DNA from: Candidatus Planktophila lacus
GTDB lineage: Bacteria > Pseudomonadota > Gammaproteobacteria > Steroidobacterales > Steroidobacteraceae
Length of the DNA: 63,851 nucleotides
Reading direction: 5' to 3'
Assembly: GCA_943331345.2 (NCBI GenBank)
Contig: CALQLF020000007.1
Location: 1 to 63,851, forward strand
The notes beneath the pieces are model-generated. The model was not told where the DNA came from, made no database searches, and worked only from the letters and a program-made list of their open reading frames with translations. Of the stretch, positions 17,522 to 26,035 are shown one piece after another. Numbering within the stretch: position 1 is the first letter of the stretch; each line of letters starts with the position of its first letter. A program made the position numbers and the translations under genes.

Positions 17522-18139
17522 ATGTTGAAACTTTTCTATGCTCCCGGTGCTTGTTCGATGGCTTCGCACCTTGCGCTCATCGAGGCCGGGCTGCCTTTCA
17601 CCATCGATAAAGCGGACATCCGCAACAAGAAGACTTCGACGGGCGAAGATTTCTTCGCGCTGACCGGCGGCAAGGGTTATGTGCCGGCGCTGCAATTGGA
17701 CGATGGCACCGTGCTTTGCGAAGGCGTGGCTATTCTGCAGTACATCGCGGACCAAGCACCTGCCACGGGTCTTGCGCCCGCGAATGGAACGCTGCCGCGC
17801 TACCAGTTGCAAGAGTGGCTGAACTACATCGCCACGGAAGTGCACAAGAACTTTGGGCCGCTGTTCAACCCGGCTTCAACACCCGAAGCGAAGGAAGGCG
17901 CCAAGGCAAATCTCGCCAAGCGCTTCGACTGGCTCGCGGAGAAGTTGACCGGCCGCGACTTTTTGATGGGCAGCCAGTTCACGGTGGCGGATGCCTACCT
18001 AGGCGTAGTGCTTAGCTGGACGCGTGTGGTCGGCATCGACCTGGCCGGCACGCACCCGGTGTTGAGTGCGTACCAAGCGCGGGTCATGGGTCGCCCGGCG
18101 GCTCTCGCCGCCATGAGGGCCGAAGGCCTGCTGGGCTGA
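17522..18139 (+). CDS. Glutathione S-transferase, beta class
   Basis: 205 residues. The N-terminal thioredoxin-like domain starts LKLFYAPGACSMASHLAL, where Cys11/Ser12 correspond to the catalytic pair of bacterial beta-class GSTs. GYVPALQL has the cis-Pro that binds glutathione, and CEGVAILQYIAD the Glu/Ala-Ile turn contacting the gamma-glutamyl group. A helical C-terminal domain follows (LMGSQFTVADAYL). Cytoplasmic; detoxifies electrophiles or acts on disulfides. GGAG lies 7 bases before the ATG. Confidence 0.93.
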   Translation: MLKLFYAPGACSMASHLALIEAGLPFTIDKADIRNKKTSTGEDFFALTGGKGYVPALQLDDGTVLCEGVAILQYIADQAPATGLAPANGTLPRYQLQEWLNYIATEVHKNFGPLFNPASTPEAKEGAKANLAKRFDWLAEKLTGRDFLMGSQFTVADAYLGVVLSWTRVVGIDLAGTHPVLSAYQARVMGRPAALAAMRAEGLLG

Positions 18140-18150
18140 GGAGGCGTTTG

Positions 18151-18194
18151 GGCGGCAGCAGGCTGCCGCCGGTCGCGAGCAAGCTCGCTCCCAC
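18151..18194. repeat. REP-type palindrome pair between convergent genes
   Basis: Two adjacent inverted repeats: a GGCGGCAG/CTGCCGCC hairpin (18151-18170), then GCGAGC-AA-GCTCGC inside a unit ending CTCCCAC (18172-18194). The second matches the REP core seen at 40.5 kb and 50.9 kb. It sits between two converging stops, a usual place for REPs, and may protect 3' ends. Confidence 0.75.
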
Positions 18195-18202
18195 AAGGGT
18201 GA

Positions 18203-20377
18203 TTAGGCCCAGCTGCGGCGGTTGAAAGGCAACTGCCGCACGGCTTCGCCGGTCAACGCGCGCAGGGCGTTGGCCACGGCGGGGCCGATAGGCGGTGTGG
18301 CAGGTTCGCCCACGCCGGTGGGCGCTTCGGTGGACTCCACCAAGTGCACTTCCACCACTGGCATCTCGTGCAGGCGCAGTGGCTTGTACGCGTGGAAGTT
18401 GGTTTGCTCCACTTGGTCAGCGGCGAAAGTAATCTCTTCGCGCAGTGCGGCGGAAAGCCCGTAAGCGATAGCGCTCTGCACTTGTTGTTCTACCAAGCGC
18501 GGGTTCACCACGGTGCCGCAGTCCATGACAGCCACCACGCGGTGCACGCGCGGTTGACCATCCACGAGTGACACCTCAGCCACTTGCGCCACCGTACTGC
18601 CGAACGAACTGGCCACGGCCACGCCGCGTGCATGGCCCTTAGGCAACGGCGTACCCCAACCAGCCTTCGCGGCTACCATCTCCAGCGCGCGCTTTTCCTT
18701 TGGGCTGTCTTTCAATAGGGCGAGGCGGTAAGCCACGGGGTCTTGCTTCGCGGCACGCGCGCATTCGTCGATGCAGCATTCGAGTGCGAAGGCGGTATGC
18801 GTGCTACCCACGCTGCGCCACCACTGCACGGGCACCTTGGCGGTGGTCTGGTGCACATGCAGGTGCATCACGGGCACTGCGTATGGCAAGTTCTCAATAC
18901 CTTCGGTGAGCGTGACCTCGATGCCCGTCTTCGGGTTCATCATGGCGCCCTCGAGCGGCGTGCCCTTCACTAGTGGTTGGCCCACCACGGTGTGCTGCCA
19001 GCTGAGCGGGAAGCCATCGGCACCAAGCTGTACCACTACGTGGTGATGCGCTTGCGGGCGATAGAAGCCGTCGGTCAGGTCGTCTTCGCGCGTCCACACC
19101 AGTTGAACGGGAATGCCCGGCAGACGCTTGGCAATTTCCACGGCAGGCGCGACGTTGTCGCCAACCGCGCTGGCGCGGCGGCCGAAGCCACCACCCAACA
19201 TGCAGGTTTCGATACTTACCTGATCGGGGCGAACACCGGCGACACCGGCGGCAACCATCTGGTCGAAGGTCTGGCCTTGCGTCCCTAGCCACAGTTGCAC
19301 ACCTTCCGGTGTGACCATCGCGGTGCAGTTGAGCGGTTCCATGGGCGCGTGGGCCAAGTAAGGGAAGGCATAGTCCACTTCCACACGTTGCGTGGCGTTC
19401 GCGGCGGCCTTCTTCAGGTCGCCTTCTGCGCGTGCTACCTGTCCGGGTTGCTTCGCCAGTTCACTGTATTGCTTGGCGAGCGCCACGGTGGAGAAGCCGG
19501 CGTCTTTTTCTACCACCATCTTGGCCTGCAGTGCGGCGCGGCCTTGCTTGGCGGCCCAGGTGTTCGTGGCTACTACGGCGATGCCTTGCGGAATGTCGAA
19601 CACATCGGTGACGCCCGGGACGGCACGCGCAGCCGCAACGTTCGCATCGACGAGGCGCCCACCACGGAGTGGGCGTGCCAGCTGCGCATAGCGCTGGCCG
19701 GGGCGCCGCACATCGAGGCCGTAGCGGGTTTCGCCGCGCGACTTCGCCGCACTGTCGACGCGCGGCATGGCATGGCCGATGTAGCGCCATTCGCTGCGTG
19801 GTTTCAGTGCGGGTTTGGCGGGCACCGGGCGCTGGCCCGCTGCTGCGGCGAGTTCGCCGTAGGTGAACTGGCGTGCAGAGGCGGCATGCTTCACCACGCC
19901 TTGAACGGCGGTGCATTCGCTGGCGGGGACCTTCCAGCGGCTGGCAGCTTCCGCCACCAGCATTTCGCGGGCGGCAGCGGCGGCCGTGCGCAGCGGCACG
20001 AAGCAGGTGGCGATGCTGGTGCTGCCGCCGGTCATTAGCATCGGGAAACCGGGGCCGGCGTAGGCGGGCAGTGCAGGCGAATGCTCCACCTTCAAGGCGG
20101 CCCAAGGCGCTTCCAGTTCGTCTGCCAGCAACTGCGCCAAGCCCGTGTGCACGCCTTGGCCCATCTCGGCTTTGCCGAGGGTGAGTGTGACGACGCCGTC
20201 TGCGGCGATGCGGATGAAGGCGCTTAGCGTGCCGCCATTGGTGGGTGTGGCTGCGCCAGCACCGAAGGCGCGTTGGGGCAAGGTGAAGCTGACGACGAGG
20301 GCGCTGCCGGTGGCGAGAGCGGCGGTCTTCAGGAAGGAACGGCGCGACGGGTTATCGGCAGCAAGATTGTTGGACAC
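18203..20377 (-). CDS. iorB: Molybdopterin-binding large subunit of an IorB-type xanthine-oxidase family dehydrogenase
   Basis: 724 residues. A twin-arginine signal (SRRSFLK, about 10-16) exports the folded cofactor-containing enzyme. The body has the aldehyde oxidase/xanthine dehydrogenase molybdopterin-binding fold, with GEMGQGVHTG-type loop (KAEMGQGVHTG), the LGGGFGRR loop, and near the C-terminus GVGEPATPP with the catalytic Glu. Membrane or periplasmic IorB-type subunits work with a small 2[2Fe-2S] subunit (next gene upstream, 9 bases apart) to hydroxylate N-heterocycles or oxidise aldehydes. No FAD subunit is present, which fits the IorAB arrangement where electrons go to a cytochrome; no cytochrome gene is adjacent. 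Substrate unknown. Confidence 0.88.
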   Translation of the reverse strand: MSNNLAADNPSRRSFLKTAALATGSALVVSFTLPQRAFGAGAATPTNGGTLSAFIRIAADGVVTLTLGKAEMGQGVHTGLAQLLADELEAPWAALKVEHSPALPAYAGPGFPMLMTGGSTSIATCFVPLRTAAAAAREMLVAEAASRWKVPASECTAVQGVVKHAASARQFTYGELAAAAGQRPVPAKPALKPRSEWRYIGHAMPRVDSAAKSRGETRYGLDVRRPGQRYAQLARPLRGGRLVDANVAAARAVPGVTDVFDIPQGIAVVATNTWAAKQGRAALQAKMVVEKDAGFSTVALAKQYSELAKQPGQVARAEGDLKKAAANATQRVEVDYAFPYLAHAPMEPLNCTAMVTPEGVQLWLGTQGQTFDQMVAAGVAGVRPDQVSIETCMLGGGFGRRASAVGDNVAPAVEIAKRLPGIPVQLVWTREDDLTDGFYRPQAHHHVVVQLGADGFPLSWQHTVVGQPLVKGTPLEGAMMNPKTGIEVTLTEGIENLPYAVPVMHLHVHQTTAKVPVQWWRSVGSTHTAFALECCIDECARAAKQDPVAYRLALLKDSPKEKRALEMVAAKAGWGTPLPKGHARGVAVASSFGSTVAQVAEVSLVDGQPRVHRVVAVMDCGTVVNPRLVEQQVQSAIAYGLSAALREEITFAADQVEQTNFHAYKPLRLHEMPVVEVHLVESTEAPTGVGEPATPPIGPAVANALRALTGEAVRQLPFNRRSWA

Positions 20378-20386
20378 GGCAGTGAC

Positions 20387-20836
20387 TCAGTTGCCGGCCG
20401 CGCGGTGGATGGCGCGACGGATACGGTTATAAGTGCCGCAGCGGCACAGGTTGCCGTCCATGGCGGTGTCGATGTCCGCGTCCGTGGGTTGCGGGTGTTC
20501 CTTCAGCAGCGCCACGGCGGACATGATCTGGCCCGACTGGCAGTAGCCGCATTGCGGCACGTCTTCCGCTACCCAAGCGGCCTGGATGCGCTGGCCCACT
20601 TCGCTGGCAGCGATGGCCTCGATGGTCGTGATGGCTTTGCCTTCGGCAGCCGACACGGGGGTAACGCAAGAGCGCACCGGTGCACCGTCCACATGAATGG
20701 TGCAAGCGCCGCACTGCGCCATGCCGCAACCGAACTTGGTGCCGGTGAGGTTTAGCAGGTCGCGCAGGGCCCACAGCAAGGGCATGTCCGCCGGGGCGTC
20801 CACTTCATGGGTTGTGCCGTTCACTTGCAGTTTCAT
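20387..20836 (-). CDS. iorA: 2[2Fe-2S] small subunit (IorA-type)
   Basis: 149 residues, the standard size. The plant-type cluster ligands are Cys37, 42, 45 and 57 (CGMAQCGAC and later SC); the second, alpha-helical cluster uses Cys96, 99, 131 and 133 (CGYC and CRC). It carries electrons from the molybdenum site of the partner encoded just downstream. The start at 20836 follows AAGG at about 10 bases and gives the canonical beta-strand N-terminus [10 protein letters not shown]; longer frames have no support. There is no signal sequence, so it is presumably exported bound to IorB by the Tat system. Confidence 0.93.
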   Translation of the reverse strand: MKLQVNGTTHEVDAPADMPLLWALRDLLNLTGTKFGCGMAQCGACTIHVDGAPVRSCVTPVSAAEGKAITTIEAIAASEVGQRIQAAWVAEDVPQCGYCQSGQIMSAVALLKEHPQPTDADIDTAMDGNLCRCGTYNRIRRAIHRAAGN

Positions 20837-20926
20837 GCTTCGTCTACCTTCTTCAAGGGCGGGCCCGGTTCCGGGTTGGAATGCGCGCGCTCGGCGCGGG
20901 TCCTCGTTGCCGATTATCATAAGCGG

Positions 20927-21766
20927 ATGATTACCTTTCCGCTTCCCCTTCCTGCGCCGGCGGCACTCGCCTTGTGCGCCCGTGTCGCTGCCCTTTGCGA
21001 GGCTGCCGGTGATGCCATCCTGAACATTTACCAAGGCGAGGTGGTGGCGCAGTGGAAGGGCGACGGCACGCCACTGACTGCCGCCGACCAAGCCAGCCAC
21101 GAACTGTTAGTGGAGGGTCTGCCGCTGCTGCCAGGGAATTACCCGGTGGTGTCGGAAGAGTCGAGCGAGTCGGACCAGGCCGCCGTGGACCGCGGGCCGG
21201 AAGCCCCGCCCTACTGGCTGGTAGATCCGCTCGACGGTACGAAGGAATTCCTCTCCCGTAATGGCGAGTTCACTGTCAACGTCGCGTTGATTTGGCGCGG
21301 CGAGCCTGTGCTCGGCGTGGTCCACGTACCCGTCACCGGCGATACCTACGCGGGCGTGGTGGGCGAAGGCGCCACTTGGCTAGGTGCGCCGCAGGCCGGG
21401 TCGCCGCGCGCGGCGCGGGCTCTTGGCGTTCGGCCCGTGCCGGCGGCTGGGCTCACGGTGGTGGGGTCGCGTTCCCATGGCGATGCCGCGGCACTCGAGG
21501 CCTTCCTCGGCGGGCGTCGCGTGGCGGCGTTGTCGAGTGCCGGCAGTTCCCTGAAGTTCTGCCTGCTCGCCCGCGGTGAGGCGGACCTGTACCCGCGCCT
21601 TGGACGCACCATGATTTGGGACACGGCGGCAGGGCAAGCGGTGCTCACTGCCGCCGGCGGTGGCGTCTATCGTCTAGATGGGACGCCGCTCGGTTGCAGC
21701 AACGCTGCCTTGGATAACCCGCACTTCGTGGCGGTGGGTGCGCCGGGGGCTTGGAGCGCGTCTTGA
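20927..21766 (+). CDS. cysQ: 3'(2'),5'-bisphosphate nucleotidase CysQ
   Basis: 279 residues. The inositol-monophosphatase fold is shown by the metal-binding SEES and DPLDGTKEF motifs and the C-terminal [10 protein letters not shown] (WDxAAG). It removes the 3' phosphate from PAP, a by-product of sulfate assimilation, in the cytoplasm or at the membrane. The ATG at 20927 is in AAGCGGATG with a weak ribosome-binding site. It is divergent from the IorA gene across 90 bases. Confidence 0.92.
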   Translation: MITFPLPLPAPAALALCARVAALCEAAGDAILNIYQGEVVAQWKGDGTPLTAADQASHELLVEGLPLLPGNYPVVSEESSESDQAAVDRGPEAPPYWLVDPLDGTKEFLSRNGEFTVNVALIWRGEPVLGVVHVPVTGDTYAGVVGEGATWLGAPQAGSPRAARALGVRPVPAAGLTVVGSRSHGDAAALEAFLGGRRVAALSSAGSSLKFCLLARGEADLYPRLGRTMIWDTAAGQAVLTAAGGGVYRLDGTPLGCSNAALDNPHFVAVGAPGAWSAS

Positions 21767-22156
21767 GGGCGCCGGATACGGCCGGATAAGTGCCGTAGTC
21801 CCCTATTTATGCTGCACTGCAGCGCGCAAAGATTGCCCTTCGGGGCCGGTTCTGTCTGGCTCTTTTGGCCGTCGCGACTGCCCCTCAGTCGCGCTGGGCG
21901 GTTTTAAACGGGGGCGTTTGTCGCAAAACGGCTACAGTTTTCTCAGCCGGCCTGTGGCGGTCACGTCCGCGCAAAATCCTGCGGAAAAACAGCGTTTTAC
22001 CGCGGGCACATGCTCGTGTGGTGGGAAAGCCGCAAACCAGGGTGGTCGGGCCCGCCCCTGCTTTCGGCGGTGCAGCAAAATTGCCAGTCGACACTCCTTC
22101 CTGCTCGGGGGTAGGTTCCGCGCATTAGAAAAAAGCAGGCGGGGATGAGGGTCATC
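21767..22156. other. 390-base gene-free stretch with stable hairpins
   Basis: No convincing open frame on either strand. The clearest structure is a perfect 8-base stem with a CCCCT loop at 21873-21893. There is also a GCTGC-ACT-GCAGC palindrome near 21810, and an AAAAC-AGC-GTTTT stem near 21990. The region is GC-rich with purine-rich loops (GCAAA repeated), giving the look of a structured leader for the following gene, but no riboswitch class was recognised. Confidence 0.4.
21873..21893. other. Perfect hairpin after cysQ
   Basis: Stem CGCGACTG/CAGTCGCG, loop CCCCT. It is followed after 7 bases by only TTTT, so it may be a weak cysQ terminator or part of a leader for the next gene. Confidence 0.4.
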
Positions 22157-22675
22157 ATGAATGCCATCGTTATGAATGGCGGCTTTGTCGACGGCGGGTC
22201 GTCAGGTCGGTTCCTGTTTTCCAACCGCATACCGGCTGACCAGCGGGCTGCGCTCGAGCACCTGTTGTTCTTCAACGAACACCAGTCGCGTGTGCGTGGT
22301 GCCCTGCGGGAAGTCATTGAACGCTGGGGCTGCCCGGAAATCGTCGAGGACGCCGGGTTCCTCAGCGTGACGCTGGCGGGGCACGCTGCTGTGCAGTGCC
22401 TGTTTGCCACCCAGGCGAGGGCCGGTGGCCTCCGGCCGGTGGGTTTGGCTATTTATCTCCGCGATGGTGCCGAGCACCTGACCGTGCTGCATGTCGGGCT
22501 GTCGCCTGCCTATGCTGCTGGCGGACTGCATGCCGAGGCCAACCTGCTCGGGCGCCTGATGCATGAGGTGAAGCGTGTGGCGCGCCGCACCGCGGGCATT
22601 CGCAAGCTATCGCTAGCCTACCGCGCCCTACGTGGCCCGGCGGCGGCGCGGACCGGAGTGGCGCTTGCGTCTTGA
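22157..22675 (+). CDS. Hypothetical protein, about 172 residues
   Basis: GAGGG five bases before the second ATG fixes the start at 22157. The protein is soluble and mixed alpha/beta. The C-terminal part (VLHVGLSPAYAAGG, then a long basic helix LMHEVKRVARRTAGIRK) and the preceding AIYLRDGAEHLTVLHV strands recall small GNAT-like folds, but no acetyl-CoA motif (QxxGxG/A) is present. No family recognised. It is preceded by a long structured gene-free stretch and followed by the SYLF gene 24 bases later. Confidence 0.65.
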   Translation: MNAIVMNGGFVDGGSSGRFLFSNRIPADQRAALEHLLFFNEHQSRVRGALREVIERWGCPEIVEDAGFLSVTLAGHAAVQCLFATQARAGGLRPVGLAIYLRDGAEHLTVLHVGLSPAYAAGGLHAEANLLGRLMHEVKRVARRTAGIRKLSLAYRALRGPAAARTGVALAS

Positions 22676-22699
22676 GTCGCTTCCGGCGACGATGGGCGC

Positions 22700-23287
22700 A
22701 TGAATAAATTCACGAATATTTCACACGCGGCTTCGCTTCGCCGCGCAATGCTAGCCATGGCCGCTGTGTGCTTGCTCGCTCCTCTGAGCTTCCCGTCCGC
22801 CGAGGCGGCGGTTTCCAGTCGCACCGAGATCGACGCCCAGTCGCGTGAGGCGCTGGCCCGCCTCAAAGAGCAGACCAGCGCTGGCGCCGAACTGGCTTCG
22901 CGCGCCGCCGGAGTGTTGGTGTTCCCGAAGGTGCTGAAGGGTGGCTTGGTGGTGGGCGGCGAGTATGGCGAAGGCCAGCTCCGCGTCGGTGGCGTGCCCA
23001 CGCGGTACTACCGGTTGGCGTCCGCCTCGGTGGGCTTCCAGTTGGGCGTACAGCAGAAGTCGGTGGTCATCCTGTTCATGACGCCCGAGTCGCTCGAACA
23101 CTTTCGCCGCAGCAAGGGCTGGAAGGCTGGCGTGGATGCCAGCGTGGCCATCGCCACCCTGGGCGCCGGCGATCAAATCGACACCGAAACTGCGCGCAAG
23201 CCGGTCATTGCGTTTGTGTTCTCGAACAAGGGGTTGATGTACAACCTCACGCTCGAAGGCTCGCGCATCACGCCGCTCGGCAAATAA
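22700..23287 (+). CDS. SYLF (Ysc84-like) lipid-binding domain protein, exported
   Basis: 195 residues with a signal peptide ending near AEAAV. The mature domain begins with a helix (SREALARLKEQTSAGAELASRAAGVLVFPKVLKGG) and continues through GGEYGEGQLRVGG, YYRLASASVGFQLG and the ending FSNKGLMYNLTLEGSRITPL. This is the SYLF/Ysc84 family, whose eukaryotic members bind phosphoinositides; bacterial exported forms are thought to act at the envelope. Full length for the family. Confidence 0.88.
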   Translation: MNKFTNISHAASLRRAMLAMAAVCLLAPLSFPSAEAAVSSRTEIDAQSREALARLKEQTSAGAELASRAAGVLVFPKVLKGGLVVGGEYGEGQLRVGGVPTRYYRLASASVGFQLGVQQKSVVILFMTPESLEHFRRSKGWKAGVDASVAIATLGAGDQIDTETARKPVIAFVFSNKGLMYNLTLEGSRITPLGK

Positions 23288-23343
23288 GCGCGGCGCACGC
23301 GGGGGCTGGCCCGCAGGGTGCCAGCGGCCGGTTACCCGGTACC

Positions 23344-23805
23344 TCAGGTGGCCGGTTCGCGCCGGCGGATGAGATTGGTACCTTCCGCTTCCCAGACGGG
23401 CAAGCCGTCGCGGGCGTCCAGCAGTTCGTAGCGCATCACCACCACCCCACGCGTGGGGTCCTTGCTACTGCCGCGCTTCGCAAGCACAGTGCTGCGTGCT
23501 TGCACGGGTACCCCGGCGCGCAGGCCGCGCGGCCAACGCACTTTGTCCCAACCCACGCCGCAGATCCACGCGATGTCGTGCGCCACTTCGTGGTCTAGTT
23601 GCCGCCAGACCGCCATGGTTTGGATGCCGCTGGCCACGACTTCCCCCCAGACGCTGTCCCGCGCGGCGTCCGCATCGGCGTGGAACCATTGCGGGTCGTA
23701 CTGCCGCGCGAAGGTGGTGATGTCTTCGGCGGTGAGCGTGCGGGTGCCAGAGAGCAGCACCTCGCCGATGACCAAGTCCTCGAAAAAACGCGTCAGGCCG
23801 TTCAT
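23344..23805 (-). CDS. MaoC-like hotdog-fold dehydratase
   Basis: 153 residues. The (R)-hydratase style segment DITTFARQYDPQWFHADAD contains the Asp and His (D-P-x-x-x-H) expected in the MaoC active site; WGEVVASGIQTMAVW completes the hotdog helix. It probably hydrates an enoyl-CoA or related thioester. The ATG at 23805 is the first sensible start; an upstream TTG would add three residues. It is divergent from the endonuclease-family gene, 41 bases apart. Confidence 0.82.
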   Translation of the reverse strand: MNGLTRFFEDLVIGEVLLSGTRTLTAEDITTFARQYDPQWFHADADAARDSVWGEVVASGIQTMAVWRQLDHEVAHDIAWICGVGWDKVRWPRGLRAGVPVQARSTVLAKRGSSKDPTRGVVVMRYELLDARDGLPVWEAEGTNLIRRREPAT

Positions 23806-23846
23806 GGGGGGCAAGTGCGTGGCATCCTGCAGGGGTGGAGGGGCTA

Positions 23847-24959
23847 GTGTTCACTGAACATGCTAAACGTTTCATTGCCGTAGCGCGCCAAGCGTTCATT
23901 GGGGCGTTCGTACGGGCGGCCGTGGTGTGTGTTGCTGGCCTTGGGCTCCTGACGTTGCTCGGGCTGCTGAGCCCACATTTCTGGTTGGCGGACCGCGCCG
24001 CGGACCTGCGTGTGCAGGTGGCCTTGCTGCTCGGGTTGCTGGCCATGGTGCTTGGCCTCACGCGTCACCTCGGTATTGCCGCCGGCGCCACGAGTTTGGC
24101 GCTCGTGAATCTCGTGCTGCTCTGGCCCTTGCTGTCCCCGGGCTTGCCACGTGTCGTCCCTGGCTGGTGGCCGGGTTTCCTCCTGCCCACGCCGACGGAG
24201 GCGCAAGCGGAGCCCTTCGTGCTGGTTCCCGCCACGCCGCTGCAGGTGCTGTCGGTCAATGTCTGGTTCCGTAACAACCACTACGCTGCCATGCGCGCTG
24301 CGGTACGTGCGGCAGCGCCTGACGTAGCCGTGTTCCTGGAAGTGACGCCGCGCTGGCAGCGCGAGTTGGCCCTGTTGCGCGACGGCTGGCCCTACCAGCG
24401 TTGGGTGCCGGGTGCCGGGCACGATGGAGTGATGGTGCTGAGCCGCTTGCCGTGGAGTGCAGCCAGCGCCGTGGCCCTTGAGGGCGTGGGCCCCTACGAT
24501 GCCCTGCGCGTCACCGTTGATCTCGCCGGGCAGTCCGTGGATGTGCTGGGGCTGCATTTGCGTTGGCCCGTTACGCCGGGCAATGCGGCGGCACGCGAGT
24601 TGGCGCTAGCACGGCTAGCAACGATGGCGCGGCAAACTCCGCGCCCGTTGGTGCTGTTGGGCGATTTCAACCTCACCCCGCATGACGGGGCGTTCGAACG
24701 CTTGCTGGTGAACGGCGGACTGGTGAATGCCGCCGCTGGGAGTGGTCTGATGACCACCTGGCCGGCCAGTGCCGGCCGCTGGGTGGGGCGCTTGCCCGGT
24801 TTGCAGATTGACCACTGCCTGGTATCGCACGGCATCCGTGCCGAGAGCTTCGTGCTGGGCCCTTGGGTAGGCTCCGACCACCGACCCGTGTTGGTTCGGC
24901 TCGAAGTGCCGGTGCGCCTTAACGCGCCGCGGGAGGACCGCTCGACATCCCGGCCGTAA
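23847..24959 (+). CDS. Membrane-anchored endonuclease/exonuclease/phosphatase family protein
   Basis: 370 residues from a GTG preceded by GGAG at 6 bases. Three hydrophobic helices (about 15-100) form an N-terminal membrane anchor, then the catalytic domain follows. VLSVNVWFRN, FLEVTPRW (metal-binding Glu), GLHLRWP, GDFNLTPHDGAFERLL and the final SDHRPVLVRL are the standard EEP motifs. The domain faces the periplasm if the usual topology holds, so a nucleic acid, sphingolipid or phospholipid ester is the likely substrate. Its last 41 bases overlap the convergent DUF502 gene. Confidence 0.88.
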   Translation: MFTEHAKRFIAVARQAFIGAFVRAAVVCVAGLGLLTLLGLLSPHFWLADRAADLRVQVALLLGLLAMVLGLTRHLGIAAGATSLALVNLVLLWPLLSPGLPRVVPGWWPGFLLPTPTEAQAEPFVLVPATPLQVLSVNVWFRNNHYAAMRAAVRAAAPDVAVFLEVTPRWQRELALLRDGWPYQRWVPGAGHDGVMVLSRLPWSAASAVALEGVGPYDALRVTVDLAGQSVDVLGLHLRWPVTPGNAAARELALARLATMARQTPRPLVLLGDFNLTPHDGAFERLLVNGGLVNAAAGSGLMTTWPASAGRWVGRLPGLQIDHCLVSHGIRAESFVLGPWVGSDHRPVLVRLEVPVRLNAPREDRSTSRP

Positions 24960-25518
24960 GGGCCATGCGCATGGCGGTTTCCACCGGCATGTCCAAGGGC
25001 TCGCATTTGTCTTTCGGCAGAAACACCGTGTAACCGCCGATGCCGTAGCTCATGGGCAGGTAGACGGCTACCAGGTCGATGCCGCCGGCCTGTGCCTCGA
25101 GTTCCGGCAGGTCATCCCGCGTGACGAAGCCCAACAAACGCATGCCGCCCCAACGCACTACCACCACGCTACGCAGGTCGCGGGTGGTGCTGTTGCCCGT
25201 AGGCAGGAACTGCATGAGGTCGCGCACGGCACCGTAGACAGTTTTGACCCCTGGAATACGGTCGATGACCCGGTCCAGCCAGCCCTGCACGCGTCGCACC
25301 ACATAGGCGTTGACGAGCGTGCCCACACCGACAAGGAAGACCACGCCGACGAGCAGGCCCATGCCGGGCCGGTAGCTTTCCGGGCGGATGAACCACAGCA
25401 GGAAAGTCTGCATCAGCGTTTCGGTGGTGGTGACCAGCCAGTACACGGTGTAGGCGGTCAAGCCAAGCGGCAGGACGGCCACCAAGCCTTTCATCAACAG
25501 CAGTCCAAGACGTTTCAT
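24919..25518 (-). CDS. DUF502 family inner-membrane protein
   Basis: 199 residues. Two transmembrane helices (about 8-32 and 55-75) precede a conserved soluble part with DRIPGVKTVYGAVRDLMQFL, RWGGMRLLGFVT and VYLPMSYGIGGYTVFLPKD, all typical of DUF502. No molecular function is established. It overlaps the convergent gene by 41 bases, which means its C-terminal 13 residues are coded opposite the end of the neighbour. Confidence 0.88.
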   Translation of the reverse strand: MKRLGLLLMKGLVAVLPLGLTAYTVYWLVTTTETLMQTFLLWFIRPESYRPGMGLLVGVVFLVGVGTLVNAYVVRRVQGWLDRVIDRIPGVKTVYGAVRDLMQFLPTGNSTTRDLRSVVVVRWGGMRLLGFVTRDDLPELEAQAGGIDLVAVYLPMSYGIGGYTVFLPKDKCEPLDMPVETAMRMALTAGMSSGPPAAR

Positions 25519-25600
25519 GCGGGCAGGCGCCTCTGGGCGCGGTAAGGTGGGGGCTTTAGTGTCGCATGCTGTGGCGGCAGTTAGTGCGTGGAGGCGGACG

Positions 25601-26020
25601 ATGGAGTCGATGAACAACCCGGCAGAGGAAGCGGCGGTGGTGCAGGCCACCCTTCAGGCATTCCTGGACGCGCTCGACCGGGGCGAGGACGCGCTGGAGG
25701 GCTGGTTCACCCCGGACGCCACCATGTACTTCCCGTTCCGCAATTCCCAGGCCTTGGTGCACGGCCGCGAGGCCATCGTGGCGCGCTTCGCCCGCATGAA
25801 TGCCCAGTTGCGGCAAACGCAGGCCGCGCCGCCCTACATCGGATTCGGCATGCGGGATTTCCAGGTGGAATGGCTGGCACCAGGGTTGGCGCTGGCCACA
25901 GCGTTGTTCACCTTCGCCGACCAGTGGGGAAGGCGCACCTTGGTGCTGCGGAAGGACGCCGCCGGCGCTTGGCGTATTCACCACCTCCACGCTTCAAACC
26001 TGCAGGCGCCGCCGGCTTAA
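25601..26020 (+). CDS. SnoaL/NTF2-like domain protein
   Basis: 139 residues. GGAGG 6 bases before the ATG fixes the start. A helical N-terminus (VVQATLQAFLDALDRGEDALEGWFTPDATMYFPF) runs into the cone-shaped NTF2 sheet with HGREAIVARF, ATALFTFADQWGRRTLVL and the closing WRIHHLHAS. Such proteins are cyclases, isomerases or ligand binders; nothing here fixes the substrate. It is divergent from DUF502 and convergent with the next gene. Confidence 0.82.
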   Translation: MESMNNPAEEAAVVQATLQAFLDALDRGEDALEGWFTPDATMYFPFRNSQALVHGREAIVARFARMNAQLRQTQAAPPYIGFGMRDFQVEWLAPGLALATALFTFADQWGRRTLVLRKDAAGAWRIHHLHASNLQAPPA

Positions 26021-26035
26021 TGCGTGCGGCTTGGG

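Noticed and set aside
21961-22060. Cyclic-di-GMP or other known riboswitch
   Set aside because: GCAAA and GGGAAAGCC fragments recall class I c-di-GMP aptamers, but the required conserved helices and joining regions are not in order.
24494-25006. Minus-strand open frame overlapping the EEP gene
   Set aside because: It overlaps most of the catalytic region and has no ribosome-binding site; the plus-strand gene has all EEP motifs.
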